NCBI GenBank assembly: GCA_030549495.1
Contig: JAUIRK010001057.1
Location: 1,146,362 to 1,210,361 of the forward strand
DNA: 64,000 nucleotides
Direction of reading: 5' to 3'
Source of the DNA: Nectonema munidae
Lineage: Eukaryota > Nematomorpha > Nectonematoida > Nectonematidae
This document shows positions 36,477-47,121 of this stretch, piece after piece. Below the pieces are notes generated by a model, which was not told where the DNA came from, searched no databases, and worked only from the letters and a program-made list of their open reading frames with translations. The translations under genes were made by a program, and so were the position numbers. Within the stretch, counting starts at the first letter, position 1; the number at the start of each line of letters is the position of its first letter.

Positions 36477-36653
36477 GTTGTTTGGAGATATCAAAGCACT
36501 TTCAGCCGTAAGGCTATATGCTCGCATTATGCTTAAGATGGTTAATCACAGTTTTTGTGAATTTATTTTTAGAGTTGGGAGCCTTGGGGATCGAACCCCT
36601 GACCTTCAACTGTTAAGCTGAGAGGTACACCCTAACAACCATTGAGGCTCACC
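36477..36653 (-). mobile_element. tRNA-derived SINE, family 1, with target duplication
   Basis: On the minus strand: GAGCCTCAATGGTTGTTAGG, then GTGTACC, B box GGTTCGATCCCC, core and 3' end AAAGTGCTTTGATATCTCC. It is flanked by GCTGCAGAAGTT at 36465-36476 and 36654-36665. This is the most complete copy in the window, with its A-box region intact. Confidence 0.85.
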
Positions 36654-36665
36654 GCTGCAGAAGTT

Positions 36666-37857
36666 ATGGAATTTTATTCCCAAACTTTTTTATCATTGCA
36701 TGTTTTTTACATCATTTAAACAAGTTTACCTTAAAAGTTAAGTTATGCTGCAAAATTGTAGATTACCGGCATTAAATCATTCAAAATTAGTAATAGAAAA
36801 AGACGTTCTCTTTTCAAACCTATCGGCAACACTTCAGTTCCAATTGTAACGAAATTGACAAATTGGTTGCAAGCAGCAAAATATTTTCCTTAAAATTTTC
36901 CAGGAGTGAAGAAATTAATGATGAAGATGATGGAATTTTATTCCCAAATATCAAGAAATTGTTAAAAAAAAAAAAGAAAATCTGTGTCAAAACTTGCTAA
37001 CAATAATTAGAGAATATTCACGATTCATTGAGTTAGTCGGAAAAAGTCAACATAGAGACTTTTTCAGTCGAAGATGCCTTTACTTGTTTCAACATTATTT
37101 CATTTAAGACGAATGTGGCGTTAAAAGTTATCTTGAAAATAGATTCAAATAAAATGAAATCAATAAAATCATGAATATGGAAAACTCTCAAATCTCTCGC
37201 AGTACTTATCCCAAATTACAAAATTGTCAGTTTTAACTTTAGAAGTAAAAAGATCTTTTTCTAAACTCAAAAAACTGCTAGAAAATGATCGAATTTTAAA
37301 TCAGAAAATGTCATTAATTATATGTTGTTGTATTACAAAGTCATGGATTCTTTGAAATTATTTTCAATACTTTCTCTAAAATATTCATAGTTGTTCAATT
37401 CAATGAAACTTTAAAAAGTCAATTTTTTCCAATTTTTCCTCGCCCTGGATCACACACTTAATTTAGGATGTTTTTATTTTAAATTAAAAAATTACATCAT
37501 TTAGAAGATAAAAATAAATAGAATACAAGAATAAAGTTAGTATAACGGCATCTGTGTCCAAAAAAAATCGAAAGATAAACGAGATTTATGAGAAAATTCT
37601 CTTTTAGGATGAAAGATTTAAGTGTCGCATGTTACACGAGAGAATATACGGAAATTACCATTTTAATTGCTACATAAAGTTGAATTTTAAGCATTTTTGT
37701 AAAAGTAATTGTTTCTTGTCATTTCAAAATCGTTTCGGTTAGTGAATTTCCGAATGTATATGAATATATAAAGCAAGCGTTTCGTTTGAAAGCAATTTCA
37801 CCCGAAGAGTGAATGACAGTTTCCAGATTATCCAGGTCTGACTGTATATATATTTAC
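36666..37857. other. Intergenic, possible old DNA-transposon debris
   Basis: The SINE interrupts a readable stretch at 36385-36480 (VCLTEVKQEVFCKTNFFVDK). Further phrases at 37010-37100 (REYSRFIELVGKSQHRDFFS) suggest a transposase, but I cannot name the family. A pogo-like end, GGTCTGACTGTA, lies near 37835. Confidence 0.3.
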
Positions 37858-38048
37858 GAAATTACCTATTTCAAATAAACTGGCAAGCAAACAATACATT
37901 TCGCCTCATACAAACTAATATAGGAGCTTGATCATTTATTTTGAAAAGAAGGGGCATAGCCTACTTTCTCCCTCTCCCCACTTAGATACACTTCTGTGTA
38001 TATGCATATATGTTTTCTTCAAAAATGGAATCGTAGTTTTTTAGTAAT
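37858..38048 (+). repeat. Dispersed repeat, second copy of 29173-29362
   Basis: Shares long blocks with 29173-29362 on the same strand, such as AAATTACCTATTTCAAATAA, AACAATACATTTCGCC and TAGGAGCTTGATCATTTATT, at roughly 90% identity by eye. The left copy lies inside the hAT-like element 29052-30283; this copy has no recognisable ends. Confidence 0.75.
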
Positions 38049-38192
38049 CATATTTTAAAGTAAGGAAAAGGGATTGACGTTAAGTCACCTGTGAAAACTA
38101 ATTTACTGACAGGTAAAATATTTTGGGCGAATTAATCACCAAGAATTGGTTTATTAAATAAAGACAATATTAAGCCATAAAATGAGTTTATA

Positions 38193-38996
38193 TGTGAAAC
38201 TTCGATAACTCGAACATGTGATATCTCGAAGTATCGGTTATCTCGAAGTCCTTTTATGGTACGAACTTTTTTCCCTATACATTACATGTAAATAAGTTTG
38301 GATATCTCGAACTCTGATATCTTGAATAACCCGGACATCTCGAAGTATTTAATTGTTACAAGCATCAAATTTACTATGTTTATCTCCAACTTTTTACATA
38401 CGTAAATAATCATTTACAAAACACCAAATAATAAAAAATAAATGTTCTCTAGCAATATTGCAGCAATACATCAGGGACCCTTTCCCTCTCCCCTTCACCT
38501 AATGTTTTCCTAGGGGGCAAAACGCATTTTGCTCCTCTCCCCAATAAATTTTAGTGTTTAAAATTTTATTTATGCAACAAGTGTTGCCATATTTTTTCTT
38601 CAATAAATTAAGTTTGTAATGAAAATCTTAATGAAAGTAATATGTCAACATCATCAAAGCTGCTTAGAGAAGTGATGTAAAACTAGGCATACGATGTGTG
38701 ATGATCATGGATTTTCATAGTTTTTTTGCCTTCATCAAATCATCTACCATTTTTTGGACTTTCTGTCTCTTTGAGTCCGACTTACTGACGTTGATTTAAA
38801 ATAAAATGCACTTTAAAAAGATATCAGGATCTGTTTATTTTAGCAGAGTTACTTTAGATCTAACAAGCAGACAAAAAACATACCGGTCGATACTTATTTT
38901 TCAAAAAATGGACTTGATAATAGTTTTTCTTGATATTTTGAATATCTCGAAGTTTTTGTTTGGTCCCTTCAAATTCGAGATAACGAGGTTTTACTG
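38193..38996. mobile_element. Pogo/Tigger-like non-autonomous element
   Basis: The left end TGTGAAACTTCGATAACTCG and the right end read inwards, CAGTAAAACCTCGTTATCTC, form an imperfect inverted repeat flanked by TA. Subterminal phrases ATCTCGAAGT and ATATCTCGAA recur at both ends. It is about 800 bp without a readable transposase. Assignment follows the TA target and CAGT..CCTCG terminus typical of pogo-type elements. Confidence 0.6.
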
Positions 38997-38998
38997 TA

Positions 38999-39586
38999 TT
39001 TTGAAGTTTATATATTTGGCATTGATTGGCAGGTTTGATTGATTTTTTGACATATTTGATTGACTTTCATGAAAAATAAATGACACCATCAGATTCGCAA
39101 TCAATCGCATGAGAATTTTGTAAAAATATTTAATATTTTAGGAAAATAAGAAGGGGGAGGGCTAAAATAGCCTCTCTCCCGTCACTGAGGATATAAAATG
39201 AGCCCGTCACGATTAGGATTAAGTCTCTGTTTGAAAAAACGTTGTTGGGAAATTTTTTTAACACCGAATTCACTGGATCCTATAACCCTTCTATCAACGA
39301 GAATCTTCTATATGACCTTAGACATTTTAATCATGATCATGTGTTGGATTCTTAGTCTACACAGCATGGTTCCCAGCCTAGACTTTTTCAAATATCTAAA
39401 GTAGAAAAAATCTAATGAAATCATTTAGAATTATCCTTTTTTTCAAATATAGAAAAATATTCACCTTCATCAACTGAAAGGCACTCTCTTCCAGCCAAGA
39501 GAAGAAAGTGGAATCTGTGAGAGTTTTAGCAGCTCTAGTGGCCTAAAAATTCTATTCAGATTTCCTATTCATGTTAGTGATTTGAA
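38999..39586. other. Intergenic, no recognised gene
   Basis: AT-rich. CTAAAATAGCCTCTCTCCCG followed by TCACTG near 39161-39186 looks like a single hAT-type end. No partner was found. Confidence 0.35.
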
Positions 39587-39809
39587 ATGCAAGCGATTAT
39601 CATCTAAGAAAAAAATAGTTACATTCCATTTTTTCATTTGTGGACATAAAAATTTAAAAAAAAAATAGACATACGTTTTTTTATCAAAGGCCATGCATTG
39701 AAAAGGAAAATTTAGAATGAATCCGTCTGAAGGCTCATTTTGCGGGGTTAAGGCCCAAATAGTGATGTTATGATGATGATATGCTTGGTAGTACTTAAGG
39801 AAGTAAAGA
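39587..39809 (-). pseudogene. Partial duplicate of glucosylceramidase coding sequence
   Basis: This 223 bp stretch is nearly identical to 41390-41612 of the glucosylceramidase gene, in the same orientation and with the same length. I count only a handful of differences: a few T/A changes in an A/T run near 39651-39660 and single changes near 39792 and 39805. It corresponds to residues of about 244-318, including the acid/base motif TPQNEP. Similarity stops abruptly at both ends and no splice sites, start or remaining gene surround it, so it is a dead fragment from a recent local duplication about 0.9 kb 3' of the gene. Confidence 0.88.
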
Positions 39810-40616
39810 AGGCTGTATATTATTAGGAAGTAAGGCTGTATTCTTAGCTGTAAGTAAAAAATGCATAACTAAAATTTTTACTGATTCCAATATCGTCATT
39901 ACCAACATGCTTAATGATGCAGCCAGAGTTGGGGATTCATAAAAATGCTCATCATTTTCGTCTAACGTTGTGATTTTGCAACCCATACAAAATGGGTGAA
40001 AAATGCAATAAAATCAAAGAATGAACTAAAATCTAAATATTTTTAGAGACAATCTCATTATCAAATGAAATTTTGGTTACTATTTTTATGACATATTTAT
40101 TAGTAAAAATATAGGTAAAAAATTAGATGAGTTCGAAACTGCATAACTTCATATTAACTGGAATTTCTTTATATAACTGTAATCGCAAAATTTCTAATAA
40201 TGGTGCAAAGTCATGGGTTATATGGTCAAACTCAAAATTTTGTACAAAAGTATAGGCTTTTGAGTGAAAATTTTGACATAAATGAATTATCCGATTGCCT
40301 TGAAAATGGTATCAAAAGATGAAACTATCAATTTTAGAAAAGTCGAGAACATTTTAGACAATGAATTCTTTATGGGCAGCGTGCATGCAAACTTGCTTGT
40401 CACTCATAGAGTCAATGAAAGTGTTGAAAATAAAATTTCAGTAAAAGTGAAAAGTTTCAGATAATTTGAATAAAATATTTTAAGTTCAAAACTGAAAATG
40501 GCTTTTAAAATGGCCAATTCGTCTTCCTAGCAAAAAAAATAATTTTGTTTTTACGAAATTAAAATGACATTTTAGAATTTTCATTCAAATTTTCTAATAA
40601 AGTTAAATTTTAAAAT
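39810..40616. other. Sequence between the duplicate fragment and the glucosylceramidase gene
   Basis: AT-rich with scattered short open stretches and no recognisable protein. GGCTGTAT repeats twice near 39810-39842. Nothing else was supported. Confidence 0.35.
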
Positions 40617-40622
40617 TTTATT
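40617..40622 (-). terminator. Polyadenylation signal (AATAAA on minus strand)
   Basis: TTTATT on the plus strand, about 100 bases after the glucosylceramidase stop. Plausible by position; the hexamer is frequent in DNA of this composition. Confidence 0.35.
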
Positions 40623-40723
40623 AAATAATAGAAGTGCTATACTTCACACAAAAATGAAAAATAAATAAACCTGAATGAGAAGAGTGTCATTGCATTGGAA
40701 ATATCAGTTCCTATGTATACCCC

Positions 40724-42340
40724 TCATATAACTTTGTGGTTAATACTTCCATCTTTCTTCCAAACCAATGAAGAGATGGAGTTATTGACAGCGAGAAAGG
40801 TAAACTTTTCATGATTCAACTCAACTCCAATCTCCACATTAAATTCATTTTCGTTGAGGATAACGAGCGTGAAAGCTTTGAAGAGATCTGTGACAAATGC
40901 GACGCATTTTATTCCTTTGGACACCACTGTTTTTTTCTCTTCTATAAGAAGGACCGATGAGTTTGGCGGTACAAACTTGGAGAAGTGTCCGATAGCATAA
41001 AACATTGGTTGTTTGTAGAATTCATCAGCTGAGTTATTTACAATAATAGGACTGTCTACAAAGTTTTTCACCCAGTTAGGGCCGCCTTGTATATTTAGAG
41101 CTAGATTCCAATCTATCCAAGCAGTGGACCAGTTGTTTAAGTAATCAATAATGGAAGAAGCGTATTTAACACCTCTTTTCCAATTCCCTAAAGACACCTT
41201 CGGCCATTCTAATGGAGACCAAGCATTGCAGGCTTCGGACATTATGATTTCTTTTTCGGGATACTTTTTGTGGAAGGTAGATAGAATGGTGTTCGGAACA
41301 AGAAAGTCGGTGTACCAATGAACAGCTGCTCCGTTAATGCAATCCCGAATTACAGAATCTGTAAGGATTTCTTCACTCCAAGATGGAAGATGCAAGCGAT
41401 TATCATCTAAGAAAAAAATAGTTACATTCCATTTTTTCATTTGTGGACATAAAAATTTTTTTAAAAAATAGACATACGTTTTTTTATCAAAGGCCATGCA
41501 TTGAAAAGGAAAATTTAGAATGAATCCGTCTGAAGGCTCATTTTGCGGGGTTAAGGCCCAAATAGTGATGTTATGATGATGATATGCTTGGTAATACTTA
41601 AGGAAGTGAAGAGCCCATGCTTTGTAGTAAGTGTCGTTCGGTATGAGAGAACCTGCTGAGTACAATTTCTTATTTGTTTTCATCCAAGCTGGTGCACTCC
41701 ATGGGCTTGCTAAGATTTTAACATCTTTCATCCTTTTAATTTTCAAGATCAAGGGAATTCGTAAATTTAAGTCTTCACTCGCCAAAGCGAAATGACGCAT
41801 TTTAAAGTCATCTTCAACGCTGTTGTACGAGTAGAGTCTGGTGGAAAAGTCACAGCTCGCTATTGGGATTCGTAGAATGGAATATTCCAAGCCAAATGGA
41901 GAAAAGTATGAAGAAAGGAGTTTGCTCTGACTCTCATCCGATAATGACTTGATGTTTATGCACGCAGAATCCGTAAGCGCTCCCCCGAATCCAGTAATTG
42001 ACTGATAGACCACATCATCGTTTATCACAATTTCATAAACCGGCTCTTTGTACAAAAGAAAGTCCCCAAACCTAAAACTTTTGTCTTGCTTTTTTAATAT
42101 TGATTTTTTGAATCGGTAGCCATGTTTGGATGAAATGTAGTGAAAAACGTAGCCAGCATCAAAATCTTTCAAATTCTCGAGTGACCAAGGAGGATAACTT
42201 TCGTCACAATATGATGCATTACAAACACAAACAAAGCGGTCTTCATCATTAGAATCTGCATACCTTCTAGAAGCACACTCTTTATCGAAAGAGGAAGTAA
42301 CAAAAATTATGTTTATAATGGTTAAGATGAGAGTAAGCAT
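40724..42340 (-). CDS. GBA: Lysosomal glucosylceramidase (GH30 family)
   Basis: Hydrolyses glucosylceramide to glucose and ceramide in the lysosome. The 538-residue product is the same length as human GBA1 (536). It starts with a hydrophobic signal peptide (MLTLILTIINIIFVTSS) and a cysteine-containing region. Clear family blocks are GFGGALTDSA, LRIPIASCDFS, ILASPWSAPAWMKTN, WALTPQNEPSDG, MSEACNAW, WIDWNLALNIQGGPNWV and SPIIVNNSADEFYKQPMFY. E268 (in QNEP) is the acid/base and E369 (in SEAC) the nucleophile by homology. Several N-glycosylation sequons fit a lysosomal glycoprotein. The coding sequence is uninterrupted. A good acceptor (TTTCTTTTTTTAG) at 42358-42359, 17 bases before the ATG, suggests a spliced 5'UTR. 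It looks functional. A fragment copy lies 3' at 39587-39809. Confidence 0.93.
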   Translation of the reverse strand: MLTLILTIINIIFVTSSFDKECASRRYADSNDEDRFVCVCNASYCDESYPPWSLENLKDFDAGYVFHYISSKHGYRFKKSILKKQDKSFRFGDFLLYKEPVYEIVINDDVVYQSITGFGGALTDSACINIKSLSDESQSKLLSSYFSPFGLEYSILRIPIASCDFSTRLYSYNSVEDDFKMRHFALASEDLNLRIPLILKIKRMKDVKILASPWSAPAWMKTNKKLYSAGSLIPNDTYYKAWALHFLKYYQAYHHHNITIWALTPQNEPSDGFILNFPFQCMAFDKKTYVYFLKKFLCPQMKKWNVTIFFLDDNRLHLPSWSEEILTDSVIRDCINGAAVHWYTDFLVPNTILSTFHKKYPEKEIIMSEACNAWSPLEWPKVSLGNWKRGVKYASSIIDYLNNWSTAWIDWNLALNIQGGPNWVKNFVDSPIIVNNSADEFYKQPMFYAIGHFSKFVPPNSSVLLIEEKKTVVSKGIKCVAFVTDLFKAFTLVILNENEFNVEIGVELNHEKFTFLAVNNSISSLVWKKDGSINHKVI

Positions 42341-42359
42341 TTTACCCTCGACTAAATCT

Positions 42360-43390
42360 AAAAAAAGAAACAAAAATTTGTAATATCATAACCAAATTTA
42401 GATCTATTCCTATAAATTTATTCAGAGTGTAGAAAAGGTTTTACCTATTTTGCAACATCCCTTAACACTTTAAGGTACAATGATCACAAGTGACCTAAGA
42501 AATAAAAATTATCTGCTCAAGTTGTAAAAATTCATTAAAAAAATGAGGTGATTAATTTTGGAAAATAAATCACTTTTTATTTAAATAAAACCAAAAGTAT
42601 TCGTTTAAACTAAATTCCTTTTTAATATTTTGTTAAAAGACTTTTTTTAAAATTTGACTTATGCGAATATTAACCGAGGACAAAGTTTACTATATATGGA
42701 GTTTGTACAAATTCGTGACCCCCAAAATAGGTATATATTATAATAAGTCTGTAAAACCAGAAATTTCATGAAATCCCTAAGACTTCGAGCGAATTCGTGA
42801 CCTAGTAATTTCACAAATTCCCTAGGCATCTCATGAAAAAACTAGAGTGTCATTTTAGTAGTTACATGAAACCCTTAGGCATTTTAGGGAATTCAAGTAA
42901 TTTTCAAGATAGTGAAATATATCAGATACACGCCTGATAATGCAATAAAACTTCTTCCTGCGGACAGCTCTTTATTCAGTACATTTCCAAAATAAGGAAA
43001 GTTTATTATGATTAATACTTTATTCTGAAGTAACTATTCATTTCTTCAATAAAGACACTTCTCTCATAAGAACGTTAATGTCAGTACCAAGTCTGCCCAT
43101 ATTTTATTATATACCGCACTTCAATGAGTATAAGACGCATCTTTGTATTTTGAATAAAAAATGAAAAAAATCAGAATATAATTAGGGTTTTACCGCATAT
43201 CAAACTGCAAATTGATGCCCCTGCATTCGGCTATACTTAACATTTATCCCGGATATCTGGGTATTCGACCAATTTGTCAGATATTGGTAAACTATTTCTT
43301 TAAAAAGAACAACTCTATATTGCAGTTCCAATATTTTGTTACTATTCATTGATATAAGCCATGCCCGCATCATATTATTTTAGTATATAT
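42360..43390. other. Upstream region of glucosylceramidase
   Basis: AT-rich. Near 42710-42900 the phrases ATTCGTGACC, TTCATGAAATCCCTAAG and ATGAAACCCTTAGGC recur loosely, suggesting an old repeat. No promoter motif could be assigned. Confidence 0.35.
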
Positions 43391-43662
43391 ACCATTTTTA
43401 CTTTAAGTTCGCCCTTTTTCACTTTAAGTTCGCTTTTTTTACTTTAAGTTTGTCCTTTTCCACTTTAAGTGAATGCCACTGATATGATGAAATAATTTCT
43501 AAAAGATTTATTTTAGTATATTCAGTAAAAAATGATCTTTATTTTTTGCTCAAATATAAATTAAGAATTTTATAAGGACGAACTTAAAGTAAAAAAGGGC
43601 AAACTTAAAGTAAAAAAGGACGAACTTAAAGTAAAAAAGGACGAACTTAAAGTAAAAATGGT
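43391..43662. mobile_element. Foldback element with arms of tandem 20-21 bp units
   Basis: The left arm (43391-43470) holds four units of the type ACTTTAAGTTCGCCCTTTTT. The right arm (43576-43662) holds four inverted units of the type GGACGAACTTAAAGTAAAAA. The outer edges ACCATTTTTACTTTAAG and CTTAAAGTAAAAATGGT match, with TATAT next to each. The centre of about 105 bp is unique AT-rich sequence. The strand could fold into a long hairpin. The superfamily is unknown; TA-rich flanks would suit a Tc1/mariner-type target. Confidence 0.8.
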
Positions 43663-44748
43663 ATATGATAAAAAATCTCATTTTTTTGGATTCAGCCAAT
43701 CAAACTAAAGGTCGTTTTCTCCTTGAATAACCCTGATATTGCCTCCTTTATTCACTTTTCATTCCTCCTTTCGTCTTCTTCTTGAAAGAGTTTGTCATGG
43801 GCATTTTACCAGATGTGGGCAAGGATGGCCATACCCGTTCTGAAACAACCATTGACCAGCTAACTTCCTTGAAATAAGCTACTCTTTTGTTTTTTCGGTC
43901 TGACTAAAATTCCTCTTTGTATATTTTGCTATTTTGTCTCCTTGATATATTTTGAAATAAATCAATCCTGCTTTTGTATCGACAGCAAATTATATTTTAT
44001 TTTCCTACTATTTTTAAAATAAAATACTTTTACTTTAAGATTTTAAACAGTTATCAATAGATCCTAATTATCTAAATCGGGGGAACACAATGAAAGTTCA
44101 TAACGTTTTTCTTTATATCCAGACGGCTTTGCAGGATATCCTAATCCGACATGTGAAAAAAAAGAAATATTTAGAGTGGTCTTGTAAATCGAGTCCTTAT
44201 TTTCCTATACATACATACATACATTACTCTCATATAACCTTTAATTTCTTCGCGACAAAAAGTAAAATACCGAAAGATTAACAAATACAAATAAGCGAAG
44301 TATTGCTTATATTATCCGCTTTAACGAAGAACATTAAATTTCCATTGCTTCGCTCTGTGTGTCCTGACTTTGGCAATCTTGACTTCGAACATTTGCATAT
44401 TAAAATCATATGTGTCATTTAAGTCGTTGTTAATTCCATATTTTAAAGTCTTAATATGATTTTCTTTGCGCTCACATGATTTTGTACCCTCACACTCACA
44501 GTTAAGATTAGAAGGGTGCTTCAATCTTCCAAAGTCGCTGAAATCTTGACTATATCTATCTCTAATGAAGCTAATCTACTCATTAATCGATTTATTATTG
44601 ATGAATTCATATGTTGTAATTGAAAAGTGCCACGTGTTCCCATCAGGAATGACAGTTATTTTAATATTTTTGAAAAGCTTTTTAGTTAGGTAAGAATAAA
44701 GGGGTTGTTGTATCTGAGAAACAAAAGTTATTCATTATTATTATAGAC
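43663..44748. other. Intergenic, no recognised gene
   Basis: A short minus-strand open stretch at 44321-44524 contains a cysteine pair (NCECEGTKSCERKEN), but neither a family nor splice sites were recognised. A (CATA)n repeat lies near 44207-44222. Confidence 0.35.
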
Positions 44749-44983
44749 CAGGGATAGACAATTAAAATTTTTGTTAATAATAAAAAAACCTTGTTGCTTA
44801 AATATGTTAAATTTATGTTATATCTTGTCGTTTTTAATGATTGAAATTTTATTAAATTTAAAATATTTAAAAATGAAATATTGCACATACAAAAAATTAA
44901 TTTTTAATATCGTTCTTTCTTTTCACTATTTATCAATATACTTTTGTTCACAAGAGAAGGCCCCACAATAGTGTCTATCTTTG
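44749..44983. mobile_element. Probable hAT MITE
   Basis: Left end CAGGGATAGACAATTAAAAT; right end read inwards CAAAGATAGACACTATTG. The ends form an imperfect inverted repeat, like the CAGGGGTAGGCAA termini common in hAT elements. No convincing target duplication. 235 bp. Confidence 0.5.
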
Positions 44984-45374
44984 ATTTATTTGACCAGCTA
45001 AATTACAATTCCTTTAACTTTCACCGGTAGTCATGATGCAAAACTATTTTTAAAGAACAGTATATCTAAGGCTAAATTCAAAAGTATATCACGAATTACT
45101 TTTTAACTCCAAACACAGTGTATTCTATTGCTCTAAACCTAGAACTTACATTTTATGCCAATGTTAACTTAAATATAGACAAATAGTTAAACTATCTAAA
45201 GTCTGTCTGAAGTTTAGATTTTTTTATTTTGGGTGTTGCAAAGGCAATCACCCCGAGGCGAAATCAAAATTTACGTTTTACTGGGGTTTTTAAAGATTGA
45301 ACATAAAGAAGACTAAAAATTTTAACAATTATGTGCCTTCTATAATTATAGGGCTCTAGATAATTGCTCATTAA

Positions 45375-45502
45375 CCCGTTAACGCCCATGTCGACTATAG
45401 TCGACTTTACAAAGATAAAATCGTCTGCGTTTATCAAAGCTCTTTAATACAAATCTTCTGCTTTACATTAGATATCGTCTGATTATTCTGGTCGTTAACG
45501 GG
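45375..45502. mobile_element. TTAA-flanked MITE (piggyBac-like), best-preserved copy
   Basis: TTAA at 45371-45374 and 45503-45506. The termini are CCCGTTAACGCCCATG and, read inwards from the right, CCCGTTAACGACCAGA. The body contains GTCGACTATAGTCGAC and, in reverse, the ATCAGACGATATCTAATGTA core shared with 18914 and 15827. 128 bp, non-coding. Confidence 0.82.
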
Positions 45503-45506
45503 TTAA

Positions 45507-46141
45507 TAAAAAAAAAGTGGTCAAATATCGCATTTGGTTTATGAGCTAGGTCGATGTTTTTCTTAAAAAATAAAAGGCCACTAAAAATAATTTACTCAGA
45601 CTGGAGAGTTGGAACAATCTCACCGAGTTTATCAGTTTGTTGAAATTTTTACTTTTTCAGGGAAACTTTAAATGACGAATCAAGTAAATTGATAGAATAT
45701 CATTTTCATTTGATAACAAGTTATTATTTAAGAAAACTTTTTACATTTGAAATAGTTTTACAAAAGATTTTACAAAGTTGAAGAAATTTACCTCCTATCT
45801 TGATTATTCCTTGATAATGAAACCCAACTCCTTTTTTTTAAATTTTCATTTAATTCGGTGTAAAATTGTACTGAAACCGAACAGATTCTAGAGTCTAGAT
45901 CTTATGATAGAATCAGAACGTTTTTTGTTATGTAAAAGCCATAAATACGCGGTTCAATCGTGTCTGGAAATTATAATCTCGCTGTTCTACCTAAACATCA
46001 TGAATAATATTTTTTTCTTGAAATGACAATTGGATATAAAAAACCGATTTTAATATTCATCTTCGATGCTAAATATGTTTTAAAATATTGCGAAACAAAA
46101 AAAGATGTGAAATTTGAACAGGATTTCAAAATTTTCTGGAA
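45507..46141. other. Intergenic, no recognised gene
   Basis: AT-rich; nothing further supported. Confidence 0.4.
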
Positions 46142-46450
46142 CCTTCGCAAGACGGTCCATTTTATACCATACACGAAGGACGGATATATGCCGTAAAACT
46201 CCCATACATCAAAAAAGATTGTTTATGCCATATATTGCATTTCCTGCATAAATTTTATGTAAAATCACAAAAAATAGCATTTTAAAGCACAAAAACTAGT
46301 AAATGAAAAAATTTATTCATGTGTGCGTAATAAAAAGTTAACGCCATCTGCATTACTGAAATATTTTTTGCAATATCTTATATACAGTTGTGTTAGACAT
46401 AGAAACAAAACAAATTTTATTTCATGAAAGGATGAATGATAATGCTGTAT

Positions 46451-47099
46451 GTGTACGGTTTATTAGGCATTATATTATACTGATTACGTTAACAAATGAG
46501 AAGAATTTACGAGAAGGATAATGATCGATATATGTGCTGGTTTATCATGAGATGTCGTTTTCAACCTTGATATAATGTAGGATAGCTTTATCTTCATGAG
46601 TAATTTTCGAATCCGAGCACATTGAAGGTAGAGTATAAACAAAATTAAAGCTGTGTTGTGTGATGTCACACAGAATTTTTTCAAATATGTCATCACTAAT
46701 CATTTGTGTATAAAATACACTTTGCACTCAAAACGAAAACTTTTATTCTATTTTCTCAGTTTTCTAATTTTACACTGTATGATTGTGTACGGTATATTAG
46801 GCATTTTATTCTACAGATTACGTTGAGAAATGAGAAAAATTTACAAGAAGGATAATGATCAATATATGTGCTGGTTTATCATGAGATGTCGTTTTTAACC
46901 TTGATATAATGTAGGATAATCTTCATGATTAATTTTTGTATCCGAGCATATTGAAGGTAGAATATAAACAAAATTAAAGCTGTGTTGTGTGATGTCACAC
47001 AGAGAATTTTTTCAAATATGTCATCACTAATCATTTGTGTATAAAATACATTTTGCACTCAAATCAAAAACTTTCATTTTATTTTCTCAGTTTTCTAAT
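46451..47099 (+). repeat. Tandem duplication of the piggyBac leader region
   Basis: 46451-46769 and 46785-47099 are near-identical direct copies. Shared blocks include AATGATCRATATATGTGCTG, GTTGTGTGATGTCACACAGA and ATATGTCATCACTAATCATT. The second copy has a deletion near 46919 and a few substitutions. It ends 22 bases before the transposase ATG, so it probably covers the promoter and 5' leader. The inner TGTGATGTCACA is a palindrome. Confidence 0.88.
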
Positions 47100-47121
47100 C
47101 TGTGTGATTATTATCTCCGTC

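Noticed and set aside
36360-37440. Readable phrases around the SINE at 36477 as a named DNA transposon
   Set aside because: Several stretches look transposase-like but none carries a family signature, so no name is given.
40282-40464. Short open stretch downstream of glucosylceramidase
   Set aside because: Sixty codons of AT-rich sequence without recognisable domain or start context.
44321-44524. Cysteine-containing minus-strand open stretch as a small gene or exon
   Set aside because: No family recognised, no convincing splice sites, and neighbouring sequence is non-coding; kept only as a remark.
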